Source of the DNA: Bin87 sp965207585
GTDB lineage: Bacteria; Chloroflexota; Dehalococcoidia; Lucifugimonadales; UBA3495
Reading direction: 5' to 3'
NCBI GenBank assembly: GCA_965207585.1
Contig: CBDBMT010000002.1
Location: forward strand, 186,001 to 250,000
Length of the DNA stretch: 64,000 bases
Shown: piece after piece, positions 57,684-64,000 of the stretch
Layout: each line of letters starts with the position of its first letter
Numbering within the stretch: the first letter of the stretch is position 1
Notes under the pieces: model-generated
The model's input: the letters and a program-made list of their open reading frames with translations, nothing else
What the model was told of the DNA's origin: nothing
The model's database searches: none
Translations under genes and position numbers: made by a program

Positions 57684-58574
57684 ATGACTTCTCCACGTAC
57701 GATCACGCCCAGCGTGGGATACCCATACAAGATGGGCAATGAGGGTACGAACGAAGAAGGGCTCTCTGCCATACTGGCTTTCGTTGACGGCACTGGTGAC
57801 CGCGTCCTCCATCACACCACCTTTGACTTCGGTTTCAAGGTGCTTGCCCTGACATTGCAGGGGATTGTGCTGGCTGACCAGGAAGATTCAGGGGGTGGCG
57901 ATGCCCCCAGCATCATGGCTAGTTCCTATGGTGACCTGCGCGAGGTGAGTGCGACTGGACACGACCGGGAGATCAGGCTGGTTTTCCAGGATGGCGGTGA
58001 CGTTACTTGGCGCATGGGCGATGCCCCCACGGTGAGTCTCCTGAGAGGGATCATTCGTCTATACCAACGACAGTTTCTCGAAAATGGCGACCCGCATTTG
58101 TGGGAGATGGCCGACGAAGAGGAGTACCTTGATGGCAACTTCCCGTCCGGGGATGGCCTACGGAGGGAAGATGGGGACGGCCAAATGTCTATTGCCGAAC
58201 GCGTCAGGTTCTGGCAAGAGCAGGATCGTATTAACCAAGTCCTCATCCCGAGGGTGATTCGCCAAAGCGAGTTGCTCACTAGTCACATCGCGGAGCATGA
58301 TGATCTCCCACGACTGTTGGGCGGGGTGATTTCCGATGCCCTCGCTGAACAGGCAGCGCATTATGAAGCTGCGCTTGGAAATGCTCGCATGGAGATGAAA
58401 ACAGCCTACGATGACGCGCTGGCGAAAGCCAAAGAGCGGCTGGATCAAGACTACGAAAAGGCCGTCTGCAGAGTCTCGGACCAAGCCCGGCAGTTCCGCA
58501 GACGTCTCGTCGTCCTGGCGTCCAGTGCGGTTGTGGTAGCGGTGGCGGCGGTTGTTGTCGCAATCTTGGTCTGA
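57684..58574 (+). CDS. tail-anchored protein with coiled coil, cassette gene 1
   Basis: The 296-residue protein has a cytoplasmic N-terminal domain (FVDGTGDRVLHHTTFDFGFK, then EIRLVFQDGGDVTWRMGD). A helical segment follows (YDDALAKAKERLDQDYEKAV), then one C-terminal TM helix (LVVLASSAVVVAVAAVVVAI). No family was recognised. It ends 11 bp before the second gene. The topology, sensor-like domain plus C-terminal membrane anchor, is common in small two-gene defence or toxin systems. Confidence 0.6.
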   Translation: MTSPRTITPSVGYPYKMGNEGTNEEGLSAILAFVDGTGDRVLHHTTFDFGFKVLALTLQGIVLADQEDSGGGDAPSIMASSYGDLREVSATGHDREIRLVFQDGGDVTWRMGDAPTVSLLRGIIRLYQRQFLENGDPHLWEMADEEEYLDGNFPSGDGLRREDGDGQMSIAERVRFWQEQDRINQVLIPRVIRQSELLTSHIAEHDDLPRLLGGVISDALAEQAAHYEAALGNARMEMKTAYDDALAKAKERLDQDYEKAVCRVSDQARQFRRRLVVLASSAVVVAVAAVVVAILV

Positions 58575-58585
58575 GGTCCGCAGCC

Positions 58586-59719
58586 ATGAGTATGCACTCG
58601 CTCCAGTTGCTACCAGCTTTACAGGAACTACCTGTAACGGACGACAGTCGTCGCTCCGTCCGGCAGGTAATAGAAGACTTCGCTTGGACAGACACGGCTT
58701 TGCAGGCGGCCGAGTTCACGGCGTCGGTATCGTTTGCGATGTGGGGCATTTGGGACCAGGTCAACGTAGACGACACGTTGGTGCGTGCTTACAACGCCCA
58801 GTACCCAAGCTTGGCTGCCGACCGCTCGCTGCACGAACATTGGTCGTTGATGAACGAGCAGGGACCCGCATCGGCGCAGGGCTTTGTCAATGGCGTGAAA
58901 GGGAAGGTAGCAGAGCTCAACTTCGCTCGGAGCCTCGAAGAGCAGGGTTACACCAACGTCGCCTTCGCTGCCGACCCAACCCAAGAGATTTGGGACATTT
59001 CTTCGTTCAACCCGATGGGGGACCTCGAGCTGTGGCAGGTCAAAGCGGTCGGTGCCGAAGCGGCTGCTGAGGTGATGAACTCAATGTTCGACGATCCCGA
59101 CGTACTTTTTGCCGTCAGCTCGGAAGCGTTTGAAAAGATGGCCAACCTTACCCCAGAACTCATTGACCAGATGGTGGACATCGGTTCCACCATCGAACTG
59201 GAAGAGGGCGTCACCGAGGGCTTGGATCTGCTGAGCGACAACCTAGGCATAGACGTGCCCGACAGTCTCGGGGAAATCCTGCCATACGCTGGCGCGATCA
59301 TCGCTGCGGCGCGGCTCATACGGGGAGCCATCAGTACGGAGCAGCAGTTCAAGGCTGTTGACCGGACCGACAGGAACAAGCTTCAAGTCGTACAGGCACT
59401 GACGTTGATGGCAAGAATGGGCATCAGCACAGTGCTGGCGACCGCAGGCGGAATGGGTGGCGCAGCCATTGGTACCGTTTTGCCGGGCGTGGGGAACTTG
59501 GTGGGAGCGGTCACTGGCGGGCTGGCAGGAGCAGGCCTCGGGATGTACTTGAACAGACACCTCCAGCCGCATATGCTCGGTCTCGCGTTGGACATCACGG
59601 GCCTGACCAAAGATGACCTGTTCTACTTCAAGAACAAACCCAGCATCGACCAGACGGCGTGGTCGATCAAGAGGGCGGCAGACGAGTTGTCATCGAGACC
59701 TATGCTGGTGCCAGCATAG
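58586..59719 (+). CDS. nuclease-like protein with glycine-zipper domain, cassette gene 2
   Basis: Residues about 100-175 have a PD-(D/E)XK-like pattern: VKGKVAELNFARSLEEQGY (Glu110), EIWDISS (Asp137) and LELWQVKAV (Gln151, Lys153). The C-terminal part has an amphipathic region and a Gly-rich stretch (GGMGGAAIGTVLPGVGNLVG, then AVTGGLAGAGLGMYL) like glycine-zipper membrane domains. A nuclease joined to a membrane-inserting domain is unusual. No known family was identified. Confidence 0.6.
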   Translation: MSMHSLQLLPALQELPVTDDSRRSVRQVIEDFAWTDTALQAAEFTASVSFAMWGIWDQVNVDDTLVRAYNAQYPSLAADRSLHEHWSLMNEQGPASAQGFVNGVKGKVAELNFARSLEEQGYTNVAFAADPTQEIWDISSFNPMGDLELWQVKAVGAEAAAEVMNSMFDDPDVLFAVSSEAFEKMANLTPELIDQMVDIGSTIELEEGVTEGLDLLSDNLGIDVPDSLGEILPYAGAIIAAARLIRGAISTEQQFKAVDRTDRNKLQVVQALTLMARMGISTVLATAGGMGGAAIGTVLPGVGNLVGAVTGGLAGAGLGMYLNRHLQPHMLGLALDITGLTKDDLFYFKNKPSIDQTAWSIKRAADELSSRPMLVPA

Positions 59720-59868
59720 GTCCATGCTTGAACGGGTGATGTTGCGTCGGTGTGCTCATCTGTCTTTGATGTCTATCTTGCTGACGCGAAAACGCGCCAC
59801 ACGGTGCGTTTGGTGGCGAAGCGTGGCTGGAAACGGCGGTGCCGGGTGGTTGCGATTCGCGAGGCGTG

Positions 59869-60330
59869 TCATCCAGGTTCTGGTTCTTCGTACCTTACAT
59901 ACATTCCCTGAGCCCTCACGTGGGCGGAAACCACTTCCGGGCTGGCTTTGTCGCCCTCGGTGGCGATGTTGCGCATCTCCACGTAGATGGATGCTTGGAT
60001 GAAGGCGTCTACGGGCTCGTATGCCCGGTAGCTTTGGTAGCAGACCACTCCTTGTTCGGGCCAGTGGCCGGGAGCTACGCAGTGAGCGCGTTCAGGGTTG
60101 TCCAGCATGGCTTGTTGCACTTGTTCCCACGCTGGTGCGGGCAGGTCGGTTTGCCGGCGAGCGTGCCGGAAGGTGTCGTGAGCCAGGGCCGCGTGATTGG
60201 TTGTCAGGTAACGTTCTGCGATGTCTTCGGCTTGGGCTTGGTGCCGGGTTGGCGCGGGGAGTGTTCCGTCGCAGTGCGGAACGGCTGCGAGCAGTGAGAT
60301 GGTGAGAAGCGCAATGACTGACAGGGCCAT
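59869..60330 (-). CDS. exported hypothetical protein
   Basis: The 153-residue protein starts with a signal peptide (ALSVIALLTISLLAAVPHC) and has a helical mature part (QAEDIAERYLTTNHAALAHD) with two Cys (AHCVAPG, VVCYQSY). The ribosome binding site is weak. No family was recognised. Confidence 0.5.
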   Translation of the reverse strand: MALSVIALLTISLLAAVPHCDGTLPAPTRHQAQAEDIAERYLTTNHAALAHDTFRHARRQTDLPAPAWEQVQQAMLDNPERAHCVAPGHWPEQGVVCYQSYRAYEPVDAFIQASIYVEMRNIATEGDKASPEVVSAHVRAQGMYVRYEEPEPG

Positions 60331-60393
60331 TTGGGTTGACTTGATTCTGCTGGCTGGCTGCGTGGGCTTTATTCGGTGGTTGCGTTCGGGGCT

Positions 60394-60516
60394 TCATCGT
60401 GCCTGTTCTCGGGCTGCTTGGCAGATGCTGACGGCGGCTTCCTTCCAGGCTGGGCTGGTTTTGCGGACAGGCTTGATTCGCGCGCCGTTGTTGTCAACAA
60501 GGCCGAGTTCGTCCAT
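60394..60516 (-). CDS. small ORF overlapping the recombinase remnant
   Basis: A 40-codon frame (MDELGLVDNNGARIKPVRKT, then SPAWKEAAVSICQAAREQAR) overlaps the end of the recombinase-like gene by 23 bp. The predicted helical end looks natural, but the ribosome binding site is poor. Confidence 0.3.
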   Translation of the reverse strand: MDELGLVDNNGARIKPVRKTSPAWKEAAVSICQAAREQAR

Positions 60517-61054
60517 GTCGGTATTGCGGCGGCTGGTGCGGCTGTTCTTGGAACTGTTCCGGGATGCGTGCCGTGTCTTTTAGTCGTGCGGCTTCAGCGA
60601 CTTCGGCGGCGGCGTGGCCGGCGAGCAGTTGGTCGAGGATCATGCCGTCGAGTGGGGACATGCAGGTGTACCTGCCTTGGAGACCGGCGGTTTTCATGAC
60701 GGACGATATTTCTTGGGTGATGACGTCTTCGTCGAAGTAGTTGTAGACGCGGCCTTCGCCCGTGAACTTGCGGGTCGTGGACTCGATGCGGCAGGCTTGC
60801 CAGAATAGCCGGACGGTTTCGGCCGACACTTGGGCTGGGGGCTTGCCTTCGTCTCTCCGGAAGTGGAGCTCGGCGGAGCCGTCGGGCCGGTACTCGAAGT
60901 CGTTCCAGCGCACGTCGTCGGTGTCTCGTGGAGTGAGGTAGGCGTCGCGCATCAGGGCGATCATGGCGACGTTCTGGGCGGTGTATAGCTGGCGCCTTTT
61001 TTCGGCGTGGCTGGCGCGTATGTCGGCGGTGTTGGCCAGCAGCTGGTCGAGCAC
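60494..61054 (-). CDS. degenerate tyrosine recombinase-like protein
   Basis: The 186-residue product resembles the catalytic half of tyrosine integrases (ALMRDAYLTPRDTDDVRW, then GSAELHFRRDEGKP, then VSAETVRLFWQACRI). Where the HxxR box should be it reads YTCMSPLDGM. No Tyr nucleophile lies in the C-terminal segment (ARLKDTARIPEQF). The start is a GTG with no clear ribosome binding site. It is either a decayed recombinase or one reused as a DNA-binding protein. Confidence 0.45.
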   Translation of the reverse strand: MLDQLLANTADIRASHAEKRRQLYTAQNVAMIALMRDAYLTPRDTDDVRWNDFEYRPDGSAELHFRRDEGKPPAQVSAETVRLFWQACRIESTTRKFTGEGRVYNYFDEDVITQEISSVMKTAGLQGRYTCMSPLDGMILDQLLAGHAAAEVAEAARLKDTARIPEQFQEQPHQPPQYRHGRTRPC

Positions 61055-61087
61055 TGGCCGGGTGATGGGATCGGGCCTGAGCCTTCT

Positions 61088-61354
61088 TTAGACCATGGCG
61101 AATGGTGGCAGCGTCACTTGGTTGCTCCTTTGGGCCTTGTGTTTACTCGAGCATCCATGATGGACATACGCATTGTCCGGGTGGCTGTCGGCACTCGGCG
61201 CAGGCGATGGGCGTCCATTGTGGTCAGCCGCAGTCGCAGAGTATGTACGGGTAGCGGCATGGTGAGCCGTGCTGGCCTGTGGGTGATCGCAGCTGGCGTA
61301 GCCGTCGGTGGCTGGGCTGCGGAGCTGCATAGTGGCTTCGGTGTAGAAGGGCAT
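61088..61354 (-). CDS. small hypothetical protein
   Basis: The 88-residue frame (MPFYTEATMQLRSPATDGYA, then SCDHPQASTAHHAATRTYSA) starts 5 bp after the upstream stop with GAGGT before the ATG. It is low in hydrophobic residues and rich in His/Thr/Ser. Support is positional only. Confidence 0.3.
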   Translation of the reverse strand: MPFYTEATMQLRSPATDGYASCDHPQASTAHHAATRTYSATAADHNGRPSPAPSADSHPDNAYVHHGCSSKHKAQRSNQVTLPPFAMV

Positions 61355-61359
61355 GGGGA

Positions 61360-61821
61360 TTACCTCGGCGTTTTGTCCATGGAGCAGGCTGCGTCCTGGT
61401 CTGTGATGGTGACGGCTTCTGGGTCGAGGACGACGAGGCAGGTGTTTTTCCGGCCGCCGTAAAGGTCGGCCCAGTAGGCGCGGTATCCCATGTCGTGCGC
61501 CAGCTTGGTGGCGGCTTCGTGGTACTCGGCGCGAGCCTTCCGGCGGTAGCCGTTTGCTTCGTCGGCCTCTACTTGGGTCATGGGCCGGCGTTCGTCGACC
61601 ATATCGAGATACTGGCCGAACATTGGGGCCAGCGGCATCAGCGGGGCGCCTTCCGGTAGGTGTATTTTTGCTCGGATGACTCGCGGCGGTCCGTCCTGTG
61701 TTGACGGCTGCTGATATGAGCCGGACTCGGCGAATTGGCTGGCGATGTGCGCCTCGCGGGTGAAGCAGGTGCTGGGCTGAGGCATGTCAAACGGTGCGGC
61801 TCGGGTTCCCTGCATCCACAC
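61360..61821 (-). CDS. hypothetical protein
   Basis: The protein (about 151-153 residues, start uncertain between GTG 61821 and ATG 61815) has a helical part RRKARAEYHEAATKLAHDMG followed by YRAYWADLYGGRKNTCLVVL, which looks like a real folded core. It lies downstream of the tubulin-like gene on the same strand. No family. Confidence 0.5.
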   Translation of the reverse strand: MWMQGTRAAPFDMPQPSTCFTREAHIASQFAESGSYQQPSTQDGPPRVIRAKIHLPEGAPLMPLAPMFGQYLDMVDERRPMTQVEADEANGYRRKARAEYHEAATKLAHDMGYRAYWADLYGGRKNTCLVVLDPEAVTITDQDAACSMDKTPR

Positions 61822-61997
61822 AAGGTGGCGCGCTGGTGTGGTGGAAACGTGCGATTACGCCGGCTTTCCGGTGGCAATATCGACAGGTGCCGGTTGCCGA
61901 TTTCAGTAGGTTGGATAGTGGCATGATGGCGTGCCTATTCATCGATTGTCTCGTGTCTTGGGCACCATGCGTTCGAAGGACGATGATTTGTTTCCTG

Positions 61998-63382
61998 TCA
62001 TGCGCTTGCTTGGCCGCGGGTGACGACTCGGGCCGTGGTTGGCGCGGTTCGCGGAGTATCGGCCATGATTTGGCCCACGGCGGTGGGCTCGGTGGCGTCT
62101 GAGCCGTAGATCTTGCTCAGTTTGGCCTCGACTTGGCCGGCTTGCCGGCGCTGCTGGGCTATTCCCGACCCGAAGGCCACCGTCGTGTTCGGGAAGGCGC
62201 TGCGGAACTCGTCTCGGCGCAGGAGGTCTTGCACCTGTTCGTCCAGTATTGCGGTGGTGGGTTCGTCGAAGGGCAGGCTGAGCAGGATGGCTTGTTCCTG
62301 CTCGGTGTTTGCAGTGTGTGCTATTTCGGCGGTGTAGGTCCGGGATTGCGGGCCTGGCTCGGCGAGTTTCCATACTGCTTCGGTCAATTCTGCTGCGGTC
62401 TCGTTGATGCTTGAGCGTTCCTCCATTCCGTCGTGCGGCTTGGCGCTGCGGTTGAAGAATGCGCGGCGTTGGCGTTGGCCGCGCTCTGCGTTTTCGCGGA
62501 ACGGGATGCGGTTCTGGCTGATGGCCAGGAACCGGTTTCCGGCCTGTTCGTGGCCGGCGACCAGCTCAGTGGGGCGGCGTACGCTGACGTCGCGTACGGC
62601 GGCGAGTTCTGCGGCCGTCAGGGCTTCAATAGCCAAAGCGTCGATGGTGGGCGGGTCGCCAAAGGCGTTGTCGCTGAGCAGTACTGGGGTTGCTGGTCCG
62701 ATGCTGGACAGCAGCTCTTCCCACAGGCCGTAGTCTCGGAGGTTGCGTTCGAGCGCCGGTTCGGCAGGTATTGCCACTACCGGCAGCATGGCGGCTGCAG
62801 GGAATGTCTCCTCCAGCATGCGGTAGACGACATGCCCCAGGCGCACGTGTCCGCCAAAGCCGAGAAAGACGATGACCAGCTGTGCGCGTGATCCTGAGCG
62901 GCTGACGATGGCGCGGGCTTCTTCGAGCATGTGCTCGAGGTCGGCGCCCACGGCGGCTTGGTGTTGCATCCAGGCGTCGGGGCGGCGCAGGAACCCGTCG
63001 CTGAAGGGAAGGAACTCCTGCGTGACCGTGATTTTGTCAGCGCCGGCGTGTTGCATTGCGGGCAGCCAGTGGCGCAGGTTCGCGGAATTCAGGTCATAGG
63101 CGATTATGGCGCTGACGCGGTGGCTGATGCCGTATTCCTGGCTGGCTTTCCAGTAGCGGCAAGGCGGTTCAGTGCGGCAGAGCCGATGCCGGCGACGACG
63201 ACGGGTGATGGGTCCTCGTCCTGGGTTTCGATGCTGCCGAGGCTGGCCACGCGGCCGCGTGCGTCGTAGGTGGTGTTTTGCTTCTTTCCGATGCCGAATG
63301 GCATGCCGGCCTCCTTATGGTTGTTCCAACTGAAGTGGTTGCTGGGGTCGTGGACGCCGTTGCAAACGGCGCAGTAGGTCAT
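61998..63382 (-). pseudogene. tubulin/FtsZ-superfamily-like gene with a frameshift
   Basis: The N-terminal frame (from ATG 63382, or 63304 with AAGGAGG) reads to SPVVVAGIGSAALNRLA, then runs to a stop at 63104. One base omitted near 63,160 joins it to RYWKASQEYGISHRVSAIIA and YDLNSANLRHWLPA in the downstream frame, which stays open to 61998. The joined protein has a GxGxxG loop, then VIVFLGFGGHVRLGHVVYRM, LPVVAIPAEPALERN and TPVLLSDN. That order is reminiscent of TubZ/Tubulin_2 proteins (T1, T4, T5 loops). A real frameshift mutation, a programmed shift and a sequencing error cannot be told apart here. Confidence 0.45.
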
Positions 63383-63651
63383 GTTGGGACCTTTCCTTGC
63401 TTTGGCTGCGTGGCGCGCTTTTCGGGGCGTCGGTGGCTTTCCATGAATTCGAGTGCTGCCGCGGTGACGGCTGGATGAGTTCGGCCGCAGTAGAGGCACG
63501 TGTCGTTGCCGTAACCGGAGGTGTACCGGTGCGGGCACTCGATGGAGGGTAGTGCCTTTTCTGGGGGCTGCCAGCGTATGCTGAAGCGGTTGCCGACGGC
63601 TGGCGTGCTGGTGTGTTCCACTGGCGTATGGATTTGGGCGTTTTGGCTCAT
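63379..63651 (-). CDS. small zinc-finger-like protein coupled to the tubulin-like gene
   Basis: The 90-residue product (MSQNAQIHTPVEHTSTPAVG) has the putative metal site ECPHRYTSGYGNDTCLYCGR. Its stop overlaps the ATG at 63382 (ATGA), so both are translated together. A second CxxC site (CAVC) begins the next gene. Function unknown. Confidence 0.5.
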   Translation of the reverse strand: MSQNAQIHTPVEHTSTPAVGNRFSIRWQPPEKALPSIECPHRYTSGYGNDTCLYCGRTHPAVTAAALEFMESHRRPEKRATQPKQGKVPT

Positions 63652-63680
63652 GGTGTGGGGTTTTCCTGGATTGCAGTTGA

Positions 63681-64000
63681 TCAGACCGTCGAGGCGTTGT
63701 TTGCTCGCGGGTAGGTTCTGATGAACAGCTCCGTCATCTCTTGATTGCGTTCTGCGATGTTGTCCTCGTCCCACTTTTCTCTGGGGATTGCGGTTAGGGC
63801 GGCGCTCATGCGGGTTGAACTGTTGCGGAGCTCCGCCATTTTCATTTGCCAATCCAGATTTTCGATGTTCCGGCTGTGTTGACTCTTGATGATGGTAGTC
63901 ATGTTGCCGATTTTGCCGGCGGCTTCTCGTCGTGATTCCCGAGTGGGGCGGCGGCGTGCCGAGGGGTACGAGGACCATGATGCTTCGTCGTTGGGGAAGA
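63681..64000 (-). CDS. hypothetical protein, 5' end beyond right edge or ATG at 63902
   Basis: The frame reads MTTIIKSQHSRNIENLDWQM, then KMAELRNSSTRMSAALTAIP, and ends at 63681. It remains open upstream of that ATG to the edge (AGKIGNMTT), so it may be the C-terminal part of a longer protein. No family. Confidence 0.45.
   Translation of the reverse strand, partial: FPNDEASWSSYPSARRRPTRESRREAAGKIGNMTTIIKSQHSRNIENLDWQMKMAELRNSSTRMSAALTAIPREKWDEDNIAERNQEMTELFIRTYPRANNASTV

Overview
The window is high-GC bacterial DNA, with lower-GC patches at both ends. It carries secreted multi-repeat proteins, a Gram-positive-style type IV secretion system (VirB4, VirD4, VirB6, pilin-like and PrgI-type subunits, but no recognisable VirB8 or VirB10) and a mosaic accessory gene set. 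The repeat proteins, the large one-piece sensor/response-regulator protein and the composition suggest a Chloroflexota lineage of the SAR202 or sponge-associated kind. That is an inference from protein style, because there is no rRNA or housekeeping marker here.

Layout. (1) 1-15.5 kb is chromosomal-looking: an AAA-type ATPase running off the left edge, a decayed HsdS remnant, a secreted zinc metalloprotease lipoprotein, a fused GAF-PAS-kinase-receiver-wHTH regulator whose key catalytic residues are replaced, two large secreted repeat proteins (730 and 2226 aa) and an XRE-type regulator. (2) 15.5-32.6 kb, all on the minus strand, is a plasmid or conjugative-element replication and maintenance block. 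It holds a CHC2/Toprim primase, a Rad52-like annealing protein, SSB, RadC, a Cas4/RecB-like nuclease, a DUF6094-like methyltransferase, an SNF2-type helicase and a PRTRC ubiquitin-like cassette (Ub-like C, E2-like B, JAMM A, E1-like ThiF, and a DUF2958 gene). Every intergenic gap of more than about 60 bp in this block carries a GC-rich hairpin. (3) 32.6-34.5 kb is a control region with an HTH/coiled-coil regulator, operator-like repeats and a large palindrome. (4) 34.5-46 kb on the plus strand is the transfer operon, ending with a coupling ATPase, a replication-relaxation protein and a DUF3800-like protein before a strong terminator. (5) 46-50 kb is a DesK/NarL-type two-component pair whose response regulator is split by an insertion sequence.

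Two copies of one 1,460-bp insertion sequence lie in opposite orientation at 16,074-17,533 and 47,856-49,315. Both are flanked by the same 5-bp duplication, CCAAG. Removing each one rebuilds an intact reading frame, so both are gene-disrupting insertions, and they bracket the mobile block.

(6) 50-64 kb is an accessory region. The most novel-looking element is a pair of about 130-nt structured RNA genes (50,844 plus strand and 54,220 minus strand). Each has its own -35/-10 promoter with a 17-bp spacer and the same three stems. They face each other across an S1-family serine protease and a neighbour that is only that protease's pro-region. Next come a metzincin-type protease with a secreted partner, a Cys-rich small protein, a two-gene cassette (tail-anchored protein plus nuclease-like/glycine-zipper protein) and a minus-strand cluster with a tubulin-like frameshifted gene and a degenerate tyrosine recombinase.
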